Assembly: GCF_016863315.1 (NCBI RefSeq)
Contig: NZ_BOOQ01000023.1
Span: forward strand, 62,001-126,000
Source: Planotetraspora silvatica
Lineage (GTDB): Bacteria > Actinomycetota > Actinomycetes > Streptosporangiales > Streptosporangiaceae
DNA length: 64,000 nucleotides
Direction: 5' to 3'
Positions 8,904 to 27,493 of the stretch are shown here, one piece after another. Position 1 is the first letter of the stretch; every line of letters begins with the position of its first letter. The position numbers and the translations under genes are program-made. The notes under the pieces were generated by a model. It saw nothing but the letters and a program-made list of their open reading frames with translations, made no database searches and was not told where the DNA came from.

Positions 8904-8932
8904 TGGGCAGGCACGGCTCCCTGATCTATGTT
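8904..8932 (+). promoter_or_regulatory. Putative promoter for the Mce-associated-like pair
   Basis: TGGGCA (8904-8909), 17-nt spacer, TATGTT (8927-8932), about 38 nt before the GTG start at 8970. Matches are four of six in each box. Confidence 0.35.
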
Positions 8933-8969
8933 GCGGGAGGGGATCCGGCGTCCGGCGACATGATCGGGG

Positions 8970-9470
8970 GTGGGCCGGGTGCGGCGTGCACTGGTCGTCA
9001 GCCTCCTGCTACTCGTCACCGCCGCTTTGGGGGGAGCCGCCGTATGGGCCGGAGAGGCCCGTGACGCCGCCCAGGCCGCCGAGGACGACCGTCGGTCGGC
9101 GGCGCGCGCGGCGGCCGTCCACGCGGTCAATCTGCTCTCCGTCGACCACAGAACCGTCGACGACGACATGAAGCGGGTGGTCGCGACGTCGACCGGCGAG
9201 GAGCGCGAGGAGTACGCCAGGAACGAGGCGGCCCTCAAGAAGGCCACCGTCGACAACAAGGTGGTCCAGACCGGCGTGCTCCGGGCGACCGGGCTGGCGT
9301 CCATGACGCGGGACCGCCGTGCGGCCGAGGTGCTGATCGTCGCCGACGCGGTGATCCACTGGGAGGACGGCAGGAAGGCCGCACCCGAGGAGCGCTTCTA
9401 CCGCTGGCGCATGGAGGTCACCAAGACCGGCGGGGTCTGGCTGGTATCGAAGGCGGAACTCGTCCAATGA
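8970..9470 (+). CDS. Mce-associated-like membrane protein (first of two)
   Basis: 166 aa from GTG 8970; a GTG at 8979 is equally good and closer to a G-rich RBS. A short Arg-rich N-terminus precedes one TM helix (ALVVSLLLLVTAALGGAAVW). An Ala/Arg-rich coiled stretch, AAAVHAVNLLSVDHRTVDDD, and an NTF2-like beta-rich C-terminus then follow. The order TM, 'LLS.DHRT.D.D' and a final 'W.V/L...L' strand is typical of the small Mce-associated proteins of actinobacteria. These are often found with lipid-import Mce operons, but no mce gene is nearby. The stop overlaps the next ATG in an ATGA, so the two form a translationally coupled pair. Confidence 0.6.
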   Translation: MGRVRRALVVSLLLLVTAALGGAAVWAGEARDAAQAAEDDRRSAARAAAVHAVNLLSVDHRTVDDDMKRVVATSTGEEREEYARNEAALKKATVDNKVVQTGVLRATGLASMTRDRRAAEVLIVADAVIHWEDGRKAAPEERFYRWRMEVTKTGGVWLVSKAELVQ

Positions 9471-9973
9471 GGCGTCTGCTGATCGCTCTGGTGACCCTCT
9501 CGGCGGCGATCCTCGCCGTCGTGGTGGTTCGGACCGGTCTCGACCTACGGCGCATCCAGAACGGCGAGAGGTCCGCCGCGGCGGGCTTGGCCGCCGCCCG
9601 GACGCTGGCCCCCGACATGTTGTCGTACGACTACCGTACGATCGATCAAGATCTTCGAAGGGCGCAGAGCCGGGCCACGGGGATGCTGGTGGGGCGCTAC
9701 CGCGAGCTGGCCGCCACACTCCCCGCGGAGGCGCGGCGCCGGCGGCTTGTGCAGCAGGCCGTGGTGGCGGCGGCGGGCGTCGAGACGGCCACGCCGGAGG
9801 AGGTGCGGGTGCTGGTGTTCGTCAACATGACCCGGAGCAGTTCCGAGCCGGGTGGCGACGGGCCGGAGCAGCAGGTCAGCCAGGGGAGGGCCCGGCTCCT
9901 CCTGGTGACGGACGGCGACGGCTGGCGGGTCGCGGACCTGTCCACGCTGCTCGGTGACACGCCCGCTCGCTGA
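9467..9973 (+). CDS. Mce-associated-like membrane protein (second of two)
   Basis: 168 aa, starting within the ATGA of the preceding stop. Same architecture: an N-terminal TM helix (IALVTLSAAILAVVVVRTGL), then an Ala-rich helix and LSYDYRTIDQDLRRAQSRAT, which parallels LLSVDHRTVDDDMKRV in the first gene, and a beta-rich end closing with DGDGWRVADLSTLL. The two genes therefore look like paralogues of a tandem pair. They may form a hetero-oligomeric envelope component; the function is unknown. The gene is 424 nt upstream of rpoB, which has its own promoter. Confidence 0.6.
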   Translation: MRRLLIALVTLSAAILAVVVVRTGLDLRRIQNGERSAAAGLAAARTLAPDMLSYDYRTIDQDLRRAQSRATGMLVGRYRELAATLPAEARRRRLVQQAVVAAAGVETATPEEVRVLVFVNMTRSSSEPGGDGPEQQVSQGRARLLLVTDGDGWRVADLSTLLGDTPAR

Positions 9974-10397
9974 CCCGCTTTATTCAATTGTTAGCAAAGG
10001 TTGCGTTTAGGGCACTTCGATCGCGGGCAGATGTTCGGCACGGCGGCGTAGACCGATGGTCAGCGTTGGCCCGTCTGTGTGACGGAACGTTACCTGGACC
10101 GGCTCCCGGGTAGGGACTGGATCCGATGATGTTCGTCCGTCGTCCGGATGGGAAACACCCAGCGTGGTGCCCGTCAGTTAGGCGAAATGTGGGCTCTCGG
10201 GCTTGACGTTTCGGCTCAGACGGGTGATGCTGCCACCAACGTGGAGCGCAGAGCGAGAGCGGAGTGGACAGGTGTATGCCTATCGGCTACACTGCCCCTT
10301 TGCGCTGCCCTTTGACGACCGTCTCTCTGAGTAATGCTTAGTCTCTGGTCGTCTGGCGTGCGTGTAGTCAGTCCGCGAGCCCTCGGAAGGACATCTG
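9974..10397 (+). other. rpoB upstream region
   Basis: 424 nt without a supported gene. It holds the best rpoB promoter candidate at 10265-10293. A weaker second candidate has TTGACG (10203-10208), a 17-nt spacer and GATGCT (10226-10231). No strong terminator for the preceding gene pair was found. The transcript from the main promoter would have a leader of about 100 nt. Confidence 0.5.
10265..10293 (+). promoter_or_regulatory. Promoter of rpoB-rpoC
   Basis: TGGACA (10265-10270), exactly 17 nt, TACACT (10288-10293): one mismatch to TTGACA and a good actinobacterial -10. Predicted start near 10300. Confidence 0.55.
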
Positions 10398-13862
<3,465 letters not shown>

Positions 13863-13885
13863 TCTAGAAGCTGAGGGGATCAAAA

Positions 13886-17761
<3,876 letters not shown>

Positions 17762-17771
17762 GTCCTAGAAG

Positions 17772-17810
17772 AAACGCCCGGAGGGGATCCCCCCTCCGGG
17801 CGTTTTCTAT
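17772..17810 (+). terminator. Intrinsic terminator of rpoB-rpoC
   Basis: Perfect 15-bp stem AAACGCCCGGAGGGG (17772-17786)/CCCCTCCGGGCGTTT (17791-17805), then TTCTAT. Confidence 0.93.
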
Positions 17811-17869
17811 ATTCATGGTTCTCGCTCCGCTCGGACGGGGTCGCCCATTCGGCCAGCCGGGTGTGCGAG

Positions 17870-17996
17870 GGGCGCGGCGGTGCCTGGACTGAGGGGCGAG
17901 GGGGGAGCGAGGAACGAGCGACCCCGAGCGTCGAGGGCCGTGTTCATGGCGCGCCTTCGGCACGACCGATCGCCTCGAAGGCGCCCCGAGCCCGCC
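17870..17996 (+). repeat. Dispersed two-block repeat, copy 2
   Basis: Block A (17870-17889) is identical to 5456-5475. Block B (17971-17996) differs from 5524-5549 at two positions. It is non-coding in both copies and lies beside a highly expressed ribosomal/RNAP gene in both. Confidence 0.7.
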
Positions 17997-18143
17997 GCGC
18001 CGGAGGTGAGGCAATCGGGCGCGAAATGGCCGGAAGACCTGTCCCGTGCCGGTAGACTTCGCTAAGAGCCCAGTGGCGGCCTGTGAGGAAGGCAGGACGC
18101 GGGGGCCATGGCACGGATCACAATCGACCTGGCGGCAACTGTT

Positions 18144-18172
18144 TTGACTCGTTGCGTCGTGCTGGGTAATCT
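18144..18172 (+). promoter_or_regulatory. Promoter of the str operon (rpsL)
   Basis: TTGACT (18144-18149), exactly 17 nt, TAATCT (18167-18172). This is the best promoter match in the window. Start is expected near 18179, so the leader before rpsL is about 280 nt. Confidence 0.75.
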
Positions 18173-18182
18173 TTGTCTTCGT

Positions 18183-18201
18183 GCCCATGGACTCCATGGG
18201 C
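18183..18201 (+). promoter_or_regulatory. Stem-loop at the 5' end of the rpsL leader
   Basis: GCCCATGGA, C, TCCATGGGC is a perfect inverted repeat. As RNA it gives a 7-bp hairpin with a 5-nt loop within a few bases of the predicted start, which could protect the mRNA or serve in regulation. Confidence 0.5.
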
Positions 18202-18457
18202 TCGCATGCGTGCGCTCGGAGGTCGTTCCCGATGGGGAAGGCTAGAGCGGCGTGTGACTCCTCCAGATCGGCCGGGCTTTCCGGGTGTGAGTGCGCTCAG
18301 TGCGCGACACGCCCGACCGCGTGGGCCGAAGGAGACGAAAAACCAGCAGGTCATGACACCGGCAGCGCCTGCGAAATGCACGGCCTGGAACGGGAAGCCA
18401 CGGCGTCCCGGCCCAGGAACATACGTATCACCGGCCAAGGCACGAAACGGAGACGCG

Positions 18458-18832
18458 GTGCCCACCATTCAGCAGTTGGTCCGAAAGGGCCGGCAGGACA
18501 AGGTCAGTAAGACCAAGACTCCTGCTCTCAAGGGAAGCCCGCAGCGACGCGGCGTGTGCACGCGCGTGTACACCACGACCCCCAAGAAGCCCAACTCGGC
18601 GCTGCGCAAGGTGGCCCGTGTTCGGCTCACCAACGGCATCGAGGTCACGGCGTACATCCCTGGAGTGGGTCACAACCTCCAGGAGCACTCGATCGTGCTG
18701 GTGCGTGGCGGTCGTGTGAAGGACCTGCCGGGTGTTCGCTACAAGATCATCCGTGGCTCGCTGGACACCCAGGGTGTCCGTAACCGCAAGCAGGCCCGTA
18801 GCCGTTACGGCGCGAAGAAGGAGAAGAGCTGA
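18458..18832 (+). CDS. rpsL: 30S ribosomal protein S12 (uS12)
   Basis: 124 aa, GTG start at 18458 with GGAG seven nt upstream. Decoding-centre protein. Both streptomycin-relevant loops are wild type: Lys43 in [11 protein letters not shown] and the Lys in [10 protein letters not shown]. The frame is open to 18173, but that is the untranslated leader. First gene of the str operon; rpsG starts one nt after its stop. Confidence 0.97.
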   Translation: MPTIQQLVRKGRQDKVSKTKTPALKGSPQRRGVCTRVYTTTPKKPNSALRKVARVRLTNGIEVTAYIPGVGHNLQEHSIVLVRGGRVKDLPGVRYKIIRGSLDTQGVRNRKQARSRYGAKKEKS

Positions 18833-18833
18833 C

Positions 18834-19304
18834 ATGCCGCGCAAGGGTTCCCCTGGCCGCCGCCAGCTTGTCGCTGACCCGGTGCACAACTCCCCGTTGG
18901 TCACGGCGCTGATCAACAAGGTTCTCCTGGACGGCAAGCGCTCGATCGCCCAGTCGATCGTGTACGGCGCCCTCGAGGGTTGCAAGGACAAGACCGGCAA
19001 CGACCCTGTCGTCACCCTCAAGCGGGCGCTCGACAACGTCAAGCCCACTCTCGAGGTCCGCAGCCGGCGCGTCGGCGGTGCGACCTACCAGGTGCCGGTC
19101 GAGGTGCGCGCCGCGCGCAGCACCACGCTGGCCCTGCGGTGGCTCGTGCAGTACTCCCGGGCCCGCCGTGAGAAGACCATGACCGAGCGGCTCATGAACG
19201 AGCTTCTCGACGCGAGCAACGGCCTCGGCGCCAGCGTGAAGCGGCGCGAGGACACCCACAAGATGGCCGAGTCCAACAAGGCCTTCGCTCACTACCGCTG
19301 GTAG
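18834..19304 (+). CDS. rpsG: 30S ribosomal protein S7 (uS7)
   Basis: 156 aa, the normal length. Nucleates the 30S head and forms part of the E site. [20 protein letters not shown] and [13 protein letters not shown] are characteristic. ATG at 18834, one nt after the rpsL stop, so it is translationally coupled. In many bacteria S7 represses the str operon. Confidence 0.97.
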   Translation: MPRKGSPGRRQLVADPVHNSPLVTALINKVLLDGKRSIAQSIVYGALEGCKDKTGNDPVVTLKRALDNVKPTLEVRSRRVGGATYQVPVEVRAARSTTLALRWLVQYSRARREKTMTERLMNELLDASNGLGASVKRREDTHKMAESNKAFAHYRW

Positions 19305-19343
19305 TCGGCGGAATTTCGACGAGACGACGAGGACGCGAGAGAA

Positions 19344-21443
<2,100 letters not shown>

Positions 21444-21454
21444 TTCCGCGCCGC

Positions 21455-21496
21455 TCCGGAGGGGGCGTCGATGCAGATCGACGCCCCGTTTCCGGA
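21455..21496 (+). terminator. Stem-loop after fusA
   Basis: GGGGCGTCGAT (21462-21472)/ATCGACGCCCC (21477-21487) with a GCAG loop, plus outer TCCGGA arms at 21455-21460 and 21491-21496. A short GTTT lies between the inner and outer right arms. It may terminate partially between fusA and tuf. Confidence 0.55.
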
Positions 21497-21521
21497 GAGG
21501 CTCGGGACGTGAGTCCCTTCG

Positions 21522-21554
21522 CGTACGGCAGGGCACCCTGTGCCGGGCCGTACG
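21522..21554 (+). promoter_or_regulatory. Stem-loop in the tuf leader
   Basis: CGTACGGC (21522-21529)/GCCGTACG (21547-21554), with a smaller AGGG/CCCT stem inside. It lies 52 nt before the tuf start; purpose unknown. Confidence 0.4.
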
Positions 21555-21606
21555 GAGCCTGAGTTGGAAACGCAAGGCAAGTCAGAATCTCTAAGGAGAC
21601 AGAGCA

Positions 21607-22800
21607 GTGGCCAAGGCCAAGTTCGAGCGGAACAAGCCGCACGTGAACATCGGCACCATTGGGCACATCGACCACGGCAAGACCACTCTGACCGCGGCGA
21701 TCACCAAGGTGCTCCACGACCGTTACCCGCAGCTCAACGAGGCGACCCCGTTCGACAAGATCGACAAGGCGCCCGAGGAGAAGGCTCGCGGAATCACGAT
21801 CTCCATCGCGCACGTCGAGTACCAGACCGAGAAGCGCCACTACGCCCACGTGGACTGCCCCGGTCACGCCGACTACGTGAAGAACATGATCACGGGTGCC
21901 GCGCAGATGGACGGCGCGATCCTCGTGGTCGCCGCCACCGACGGCCCGATGCCGCAGACCAAGGAGCACGTGCTCCTGGCCCGCCAGGTCGGCGTCCCCT
22001 ACATCGTCGTCGCCCTGAACAAGGCCGACATGGTCGACGATGAGGAGATCCTGGAGCTCGTCGAGCTCGAGGTCCGTGAGCTGCTGTCCGCCCAGGAGTT
22101 CCCGGGCGACGACCTGCCGGTCGTGCGCGTCTCGGCGCTGAAGGCGCTTGAGGGCGACGAGAAGTGGGCCGACAGCATCATCGAGCTCATGACCGCCGTG
22201 GACGACAACGTCCCCGAGCCGGTTCGTGAGACCGAGAAGCCGTTCCTGATGCCGATCGAGGACGTGTTCTCGATCACCGGTCGTGGCACCGTCGTCACCG
22301 GCCGTATCGAGCGCGGCATCGTCAAGGTCAACGAGACCGTCGACATCATCGGCATCAAGGAGAAGAGCACCACGACGACCGTCACCGGTGTCGAGATGTT
22401 CCGCAAGCTCCTCGATGAGGGTCAGGCCGGCGACAACGTGGGTCTGCTCCTGCGCGGCATCAAGCGCGAGGACGTCGAGCGCGGCCAGTGTGTCATCAAG
22501 CCGGGCACGACCACCCCGCACACCGAGTTCGAGGCGCAGGTCTACATCCTGTCCAAGGACGAGGGCGGCCGCCACACGCCGTTCTTCAACAACTACCGCC
22601 CGCAGTTCTACTTCCGTACGACGGACGTTACGGGCGTGGTGACCCTGCCGGAGGGCACCGAGATGGTCATGCCCGGTGACAACACCGAGATGACCGTCCA
22701 GCTCATCCAGCCGATCGCGATGGAGGAAGGCCTCAAGTTCGCGATCCGTGAGGGTGGCCGCACCGTCGGCGCCGGTCGAGTGACGAAGATCATCAAGTAG
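21607..22800 (+). CDS. tuf: Elongation factor Tu
   Basis: 397 aa, GTG start with AAGGAG upstream. Delivers aminoacyl-tRNA to the ribosome. Motifs [18 protein letters not shown] and NKADMVDD mark the GTPase domain. Domains II and III are complete, including [19 protein letters not shown] and the C-terminal [10 protein letters not shown]. Final gene of the str operon, 244 nt before rpsJ. Confidence 0.98.
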   Translation: MAKAKFERNKPHVNIGTIGHIDHGKTTLTAAITKVLHDRYPQLNEATPFDKIDKAPEEKARGITISIAHVEYQTEKRHYAHVDCPGHADYVKNMITGAAQMDGAILVVAATDGPMPQTKEHVLLARQVGVPYIVVALNKADMVDDEEILELVELEVRELLSAQEFPGDDLPVVRVSALKALEGDEKWADSIIELMTAVDDNVPEPVRETEKPFLMPIEDVFSITGRGTVVTGRIERGIVKVNETVDIIGIKEKSTTTTVTGVEMFRKLLDEGQAGDNVGLLLRGIKREDVERGQCVIKPGTTTPHTEFEAQVYILSKDEGGRHTPFFNNYRPQFYFRTTDVTGVVTLPEGTEMVMPGDNTEMTVQLIQPIAMEEGLKFAIREGGRTVGAGRVTKIIK

Positions 22801-22814
22801 CACCACCGCGGAGT

Positions 22815-22844
22815 GGCGGTCAGGCCCGCACGGACCTGACCGCC
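22815..22844 (+). terminator. Stem-loop after tuf
   Basis: GGCGGTCAGG (22815-22824)/CCTGACCGCC (22835-22844), 10 bp perfect with a 10-nt loop, 15 nt after the tuf stop. No T-run follows, so it would be the U-poor hairpin type common in high-GC actinobacteria. Confidence 0.5.
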
Positions 22845-22889
22845 GCACCACGGAGGGGCCCGCAAAGCCCCAGCCCACGGACGACGAGA

Positions 22890-22945
22890 CCGTGATCTCG
22901 CAGTGGTTTCGGCAGGTGATGACCGAAACGACTGCCAGATCACGG
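22890..22945 (+). promoter_or_regulatory. Long imperfect stem-loop upstream of rpsJ
   Basis: CCGTGATCT (22890-22898)/AGATCACGG (22937-22945) encloses GCAGTGGTTTCGG (22900-22912)/CCGAAACGACTGC (22923-22935), which pair with one mismatch around a 10-nt loop. The stem is 22 bp with two small internal defects, 99 nt before rpsJ. It is a candidate S10-operon leader element. In E. coli this operon is regulated by L4 through leader structure; whether that applies here is unknown. Confidence 0.5.
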
Positions 22946-23044
22946 AGAACCGGACGAGATCCGGACGCCGATCGCGGGAAAACAGCAGCGGCAACAGGCC
23001 GCATGAAGCTTTATACGACGACAGCGAAGGACACCGAGGCCACT

Positions 23045-23353
23045 ATGGCGGGACAGAAGATCCGCATCCGGCTCAAGGCGTATGACCACGAGGTCATCGA
23101 CAGCTCGGCCAAGAAGATCGTCGAGACGGTGACGCGGACCGGCGCCAAGGTCGCTGGCCCGGTGCCGCTGCCGACCGAGAAGAACGTGTACTGCGTCATC
23201 CGGTCGCCGCACAAGTACAAGGACAGCCGCGAGCACTTTGAGATGCGTACGCACAAGCGGCTGATTGACATCATCGACCCGACGCCGAAGACCGTCGACT
23301 CGCTCATGCGTCTCGACCTTCCTGCCGGCGTCGACATCTCGATCAAGCTCTGA
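23045..23353 (+). CDS. rpsJ: 30S ribosomal protein S10 (uS10)
   Basis: 102 aa, ATG at 23045 ([19 protein letters not shown]). Part of the 30S head and, as NusE, of the NusB/antitermination complex. Complete and of standard length; the open frame extends upstream to 22892 through the leader stem, which is not coding. First gene of the S10 cluster, 14 nt before rplC. Confidence 0.97.
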   Translation: MAGQKIRIRLKAYDHEVIDSSAKKIVETVTRTGAKVAGPVPLPTEKNVYCVIRSPHKYKDSREHFEMRTHKRLIDIIDPTPKTVDSLMRLDLPAGVDISIKL

Positions 23354-23367
23354 GGGAACGCACTGAC

Positions 23368-24021
23368 ATGGCTAAGCAGATCAAGGGCGTCCTGGGCAAG
23401 AAGCTCGGCATGACCCAGGTCTTCGACGAGGGGAACCGGCTGGTTCCGGTGACCGTCGTCGAGGCCGGTCCGTGTGTGGTGACCAGGGTCCGCACGCCTG
23501 AGCAGGACGGCTACTCCGCCGTGCAGCTCGGCTACGGGCAGGTCGACCCACGGAAGGTCAACAAGCCGCTGGGCGACTACTTGCGCAAGCACGACATCAC
23601 CCCGCGCCGCTACTTCACCGAGGTTCGCACCGACGACGCCTCCGAGTACACCCTCGGCCAGGAAGTCCTCGCGGACACCTTCGAGGCCGGGCAGTACATC
23701 GACGTCACCGGCAAGAGCAAGGGCAAGGGCTTCGCCGGCGTCATGAAGCGCCACAACTTCCGTGGTCTCAGCGCCTCGCACGGTACCCAGCGCAAGCACC
23801 GCTCCCCGGGCTCCATCGGCGGTTGCGCCACCCCGGGCCGCGTGTTCAAGGGCCTGCGCATGGCCGGCCGGATGGGTAACGTCCGCGTGACCATCCAGAG
23901 CCTGAAGGTCCACGCCGTCGACGCCGAGAAGGGCCTCATCCTGATCAAGGGTGCGATCCCCGGCGCCAACGGCAGCCTGGTCCTCATCCGCACCGCTGCC
24001 AAGAAGGGGGCTGCCAAGTGA
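23368..24021 (+). CDS. rplC: 50S ribosomal protein L3 (uL3)
   Basis: 217 aa. Early assembly protein that reaches the peptidyl transferase centre through its central loop; the methylation-site region [15 protein letters not shown] is present. GAGGGA precedes the ATG. The stop overlaps the GTG start of rplD (GTGA), so the two are coupled. Confidence 0.97.
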   Translation: MAKQIKGVLGKKLGMTQVFDEGNRLVPVTVVEAGPCVVTRVRTPEQDGYSAVQLGYGQVDPRKVNKPLGDYLRKHDITPRRYFTEVRTDDASEYTLGQEVLADTFEAGQYIDVTGKSKGKGFAGVMKRHNFRGLSASHGTQRKHRSPGSIGGCATPGRVFKGLRMAGRMGNVRVTIQSLKVHAVDAEKGLILIKGAIPGANGSLVLIRTAAKKGAAK

Positions 24022-24668
24022 GCTCCACCATTGACGTCCTCGACGCCAGCGGCAAGAAGGCGGGCTCTGTAGACCTGCCTGAGGCCGTCTTCGGCGCCAA
24101 GGTCAACATCCCGCTGATCCACCAGGTCGTGATCGCGCAGCTCGCCGCTCGCCGGCAGGGCACGCACAAGACCAAGACCCGTGGTGAGGTCAGCGGTGGC
24201 GGCAAGAAGCCTTACCGCCAGAAGGGCACCGGCCGGGCCCGCCAGGGTTCGACCCGCGCTCCCCAGTTCACCGGTGGTGGCGTCGTCCACGGACCGCAGC
24301 CGCGCTCGTACGAGCAGCGGACGCCCAAGAAGATGAAGGCCGCCGCTCTGCGCGGCGCCCTGTCGGACCGGGCCCTCGGCGGACGCGTCCACGTGGTGAG
24401 CACCCTGGTCACGGGCGACACGCCCAAGACCAAGGCGGCGCTGCAGGCGCTCCGGAAGATCACTGAGGCTCGCAGCGTGCTCGTCGTGGTCGACGAGAAC
24501 GACGAGGCCAGCTGGCTGAGCCTGCGCAACGCTCCCGAGGTCCACCTGTTGGACGCCGGGCAGCTGAACACCTACGACGTTCTGTGCCATGACGACGTGG
24601 TCTTCACTCAGGAGGCCTACGAGCAGGTCGTGGCGCGGCTCACGAGCAGCGGGAAGGAAGAGGGCTGA
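24018..24668 (+). CDS. rplD: 50S ribosomal protein L4 (uL4)
   Basis: 216 aa, GTG start in the overlap with rplC. Lines the exit tunnel; its extended loop [19 protein letters not shown] is intact. In E. coli L4 is also the regulator of the S10 operon. Overlaps rplW by one nt (TGATG). Confidence 0.97.
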   Translation: MSSTIDVLDASGKKAGSVDLPEAVFGAKVNIPLIHQVVIAQLAARRQGTHKTKTRGEVSGGGKKPYRQKGTGRARQGSTRAPQFTGGGVVHGPQPRSYEQRTPKKMKAAALRGALSDRALGGRVHVVSTLVTGDTPKTKAALQALRKITEARSVLVVVDENDEASWLSLRNAPEVHLLDAGQLNTYDVLCHDDVVFTQEAYEQVVARLTSSGKEEG

Positions 24669-24970
24669 TGCAGAAGATCGCCGACCCTCGGGACATCATC
24701 CTCAAGCCGATCGTCTCTGAGAAGAGCTACGGCCTGATCGATGAGCACAACAAGTACACCTTCCTGGTGCGCAAGGATGTGAACAAGACGCAGGTGAAGA
24801 TCGCCATCGAGCAGATCTTCGGTGTCAAGGTCACCAGCGTGAACACGATCAACCGCCAGGGCAAGCGCAAGCGGACCAGGACGGGCTTCGGCCAGCGCCC
24901 TGACACCAAGCGCGCGATCGTGAGCCTGGCGGAGGGCGAGCGGATCGACATCTTCGGTCAGATCGGCTAA
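24668..24970 (+). CDS. rplW: 50S ribosomal protein L23 (uL23)
   Basis: 100 aa. Sits at the tunnel exit and docks trigger factor and SRP. Normal length with the [17 protein letters not shown] loop. Translationally coupled to rplD. A 129-nt hairpin-containing spacer separates it from rplB. Confidence 0.96.
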   Translation: MQKIADPRDIILKPIVSEKSYGLIDEHNKYTFLVRKDVNKTQVKIAIEQIFGVKVTSVNTINRQGKRKRTRTGFGQRPDTKRAIVSLAEGERIDIFGQIG

Positions 24971-25035
24971 CTCCGCCACACGAAGGGACGGGCCGCCTCG
25001 CCGGGAGGCGGGACGGCCGGTCCTGGAAAGTCAGC

Positions 25036-25071
25036 ACCGGGGGGACCGCCGTGAGGCGGACCCCTACCGGT
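25036..25071 (+). promoter_or_regulatory. Stem-loop between rplW and rplB
   Basis: ACCGG/CCGGT (25036-25040/25067-25071), GGGG/CCCC (25041-25044/25061-25064) and CCGCC/GGCGG (25046-25050/25055-25059) stack into one hairpin with a GTGA loop. It lies 28 nt before rplB. Confidence 0.45.
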
Positions 25072-25099
25072 ATGAACCGACGAAGGATGAACGAAAAAG

Positions 25100-25936
25100 A
25101 TGGGCATCCGCAAATACAAGCCGACGACACCGGGTCGTCGCGGCGCGAGCGTCTCGGACTTTGCCGAGATCACGCGCAGCACCCCGGAGAAGTCGCTGCT
25201 TGCACCCCTGCACAGCAAGGGCGGCCGTAACGTTCATGGCCGGGTAACCGCCCGGCACCAGGGAGGCGGGCACAAGCGCGCCTACCGGATCATCGACTTC
25301 CGCCGCCACGACAAGGACGGGATCCCGGCCAAGGTCGCTCACATCGAGTACGACCCGAACCGGACGTCCCGCATCGCGCTGCTGCACTACGCCGACGGCG
25401 AGAAGCGCTACATCCTCGCGCCCGCCGGCCTCAAGCAGGGGGACCGCATCGAGAACGGCCCCGGGGCCGACATCAAGCCGGGCAACTGCCTGCCGCTGCG
25501 CAACATCCCGACCGGTACCTTCATCCACGCGGTGGAGCTCCGTCCGGGTGGTGGCGCCAAGCTCGGCCGTAGCGCCGGTGCGCAGATCCAGCTGCTCGCC
25601 AAGGAGGGCACCTACGCCACGCTGCGTATGCCCTCCGGAGAAATGCGCCAGGTCGACCTGCGCTGCCGGGCCTCTGTCGGCCAGGTGGGCAACGCCGAGC
25701 AGGCCAACATCAATCTCGGTAAGGCCGGCCGCAACCGTTGGAAGGGCAAGCGCCCCACGGTCCGCGGTGTCGCCATGAACCCGGTCGACCACCCGCACGG
25801 TGGTGGTGAGGGCAAGACCTCCGGTGGTCGTCACCCGGTGAACCCCAAGGGCAAGCCCGAGGGCCGCACCCGGCAGGCGAACAAGCCGAGCGACCGGCTG
25901 ATCATCCGTCGTCGGAGTAAGCGGAAGAAGCGGTAG
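25100..25936 (+). CDS. rplB: 50S ribosomal protein L2 (uL2)
   Basis: 278 aa. Needed for subunit association and peptidyl transferase activity. The conserved [17 protein letters not shown] segment carries the functionally important His. ATG at 25100 after AAGGATGAACG. Confidence 0.97.
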   Translation: MGIRKYKPTTPGRRGASVSDFAEITRSTPEKSLLAPLHSKGGRNVHGRVTARHQGGGHKRAYRIIDFRRHDKDGIPAKVAHIEYDPNRTSRIALLHYADGEKRYILAPAGLKQGDRIENGPGADIKPGNCLPLRNIPTGTFIHAVELRPGGGAKLGRSAGAQIQLLAKEGTYATLRMPSGEMRQVDLRCRASVGQVGNAEQANINLGKAGRNRWKGKRPTVRGVAMNPVDHPHGGGEGKTSGGRHPVNPKGKPEGRTRQANKPSDRLIIRRRSKRKKR

Positions 25937-25947
25937 GAGCAGCCAAA

Positions 25948-26226
25948 ATGCCACGTAGCCTAAAGAAGGGCCCCTTCGTGGACGATCACCTTCAGAAGAA
26001 GGTGGACGTACAGAACGACAAGGGCACCAAGAACGTCATCAAGACGTGGTCGCGGCGCTCCATGATCGTGCCGGACATGATCGGTCACACGATCGCCGTG
26101 CACGACGGCCGCAAGCACGTCCCGGTGTTCATCACCGACTCGATGATCGGTCACAAGCTCGGAGAGTTCGCGCCTACGCGGACGTTCCGCAGCCACGTCA
26201 AGGAAGACCGCCGCAGCCGGCGGTAA
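25948..26226 (+). CDS. rpsS: 30S ribosomal protein S19 (uS19)
   Basis: 92 aa. 30S head protein that forms intersubunit bridges with S13. [18 protein letters not shown] and [15 protein letters not shown] are characteristic. Eleven nt separate it from rplB. Confidence 0.97.
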   Translation: MPRSLKKGPFVDDHLQKKVDVQNDKGTKNVIKTWSRRSMIVPDMIGHTIAVHDGRKHVPVFITDSMIGHKLGEFAPTRTFRSHVKEDRRSRR

Positions 26227-26259
26227 GCGCCTTCAAAGTAAGCATCAGAGGAGACAGCG

Positions 26260-26619
26260 ATGGAAGCCAGGGCACAGGCGCGGTTCGCGCGCCACACGCC
26301 CCGGAAGGCCCGCCGTGTGGTGGACCTCATTCGCGGGCTGCCCGCTTCGGAGGCGCAGGCCGTGCTGCAGTTCGCTCCCCAGTCGGCGAGCGAGACCGTC
26401 TACAAGGTGCTCTCGAGCGCGATCGCGAACGCAGAGCACAACTTCAAGCTCGACCGTGACACGCTCGTCGTGAGCCGCGCGTGGGTCGACGAGGGTCCGA
26501 CGCTCAAGCGGTTCCGTCCGCGTGCTCAGGGCCGCGCCTACCGGATCAACAAGCGGACGAGCCACATCACGGTGATCGTGGAGTCCCGCGAGCCGAAGCC
26601 GAAGGGAAGGACCCGCTAG
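26260..26619 (+). CDS. rplV: 50S ribosomal protein L22 (uL22)
   Basis: 119 aa. Lines the exit tunnel; its beta-hairpin region [20 protein letters not shown] is intact, without macrolide-resistance-type insertions. GAGGAG precedes the ATG. The stop TAG overlaps the GTG of rpsC by one nt. Confidence 0.97.
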   Translation: MEARAQARFARHTPRKARRVVDLIRGLPASEAQAVLQFAPQSASETVYKVLSSAIANAEHNFKLDRDTLVVSRAWVDEGPTLKRFRPRAQGRAYRINKRTSHITVIVESREPKPKGRTR

Positions 26620-27491
26620 TGGGCCAGAAGGTTAACCCGCACGGGTTCCGCCTCGGCATCACGACCGACTTCAAGAGCCGGTGGTACGCCGACAAACTCT
26701 ACAAGTCGTACGTCGCCGAGGACGTGGCGATCCGTCGCATGCTGCAGAAGGGCATGGAGCGGGCCGGCATCTCCAAGGTCGAGATCGAGCGTACGACCGA
26801 CCGCGTCCAGGTCGACATCCACACCGCCCGGCCGGGCATCGTCATCGGCCGCCGCGGCGCGGAGGCCGACCGCATTCGCGGCGACCTGGAGAAGCTGACC
26901 AAGAAGCAGGTCCAGCTGAACATCCTCGAGGTGAAGAACCCCGAGATCGACGCGCAGCTCGTCGCGCAGGGCGTGGCCGAGCAGCTGTCCAGCCGCGTCT
27001 CGTTCCGCCGGGCCATGCGTAAGGCCATGCAGTCCGCCATGAAGAGCGGCGCCAAGGGCATCCGTGTCCAGTGCGCCGGCCGCCTCGGCGGTGCGGAGAT
27101 GTCGCGCTCGGAGTTCTACCGCGAGGGCCGCGTGCCCCTGCACACGCTCCGCGCCGACATCGACTACGGCTTCTACGAGGCCCGCACCACGTTCGGCCGC
27201 ATCGGCGTGAAGGTGTGGATCTACAAGGGCGAGGCCCCGACGAGCCGCGCCGAGCGTGAGGCCGCCGCGGTCGCGGCGGCAGGCGCCCGCGCCGGCCAGC
27301 GTCGCGAGCGTGACGACCGCCGTGGCGGCCCGGGCGGCGGCGACCGTCCGCGTCGTGGTGGCGGCGGCGACCGTCCGCGTCGTGGCGGGGCTGCCGGCGG
27401 TCGTTCGGACCGCGCACCCAGAACCGAGGCCGCCGCGCAGGCTGCCCCCGAGACCGGCCCGGCGGAGCAGCCGGGTGCCGAAGGGAGCTGA
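26619..27491 (+). CDS. rpsC: 30S ribosomal protein S3 (uS3), with RG-rich tail
   Basis: 290 aa, GTG at 26619 ([17 protein letters not shown]). The KH domain ([16 protein letters not shown]) and the C-terminal domain of S3 are intact; S3 forms the mRNA entry channel and helicase. After about residue 215 comes a disordered tail of 75 residues rich in Arg, Gly, Asp and Ala, including a duplicated GGDRPRRGG unit. Such tails occur in actinobacterial S3, but this one is long. A longer open frame upstream overlaps rplV and is not used. Confidence 0.96.
   Translation: MGQKVNPHGFRLGITTDFKSRWYADKLYKSYVAEDVAIRRMLQKGMERAGISKVEIERTTDRVQVDIHTARPGIVIGRRGAEADRIRGDLEKLTKKQVQLNILEVKNPEIDAQLVAQGVAEQLSSRVSFRRAMRKAMQSAMKSGAKGIRVQCAGRLGGAEMSRSEFYREGRVPLHTLRADIDYGFYEARTTFGRIGVKVWIYKGEAPTSRAEREAAAVAAAGARAGQRRERDDRRGGPGGGDRPRRGGGGDRPRRGGAAGGRSDRAPRTEAAAQAAPETGPAEQPGAEGS
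27336..27385 (+). repeat. 27-nt tandem repeat in rpsC
   Basis: Two copies of a 23-nt identical core (27336-27358 and 27363-27385) with a 27-nt period encode GGDRPRRGG twice in the disordered S3 tail. A length-variable site is plausible. Confidence 0.75.
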
Positions 27492-27493
27492 CC

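Larger units (their letters stand above)
17762..18457 (+). other. rpoC-rpsL intergenic region
   Basis: 696 nt with no supported gene. In order it contains the rpoC terminator (17772-17810), repeat copy 2 (17870-17996), the rpsL promoter (18144-18172) and a leader of about 280 nt for the str operon. The leader has a hairpin near its predicted 5' end (18183-18201) and a second possible stem, GGGTGTG/CACGCCC, around 18282-18313. Confidence 0.6.
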
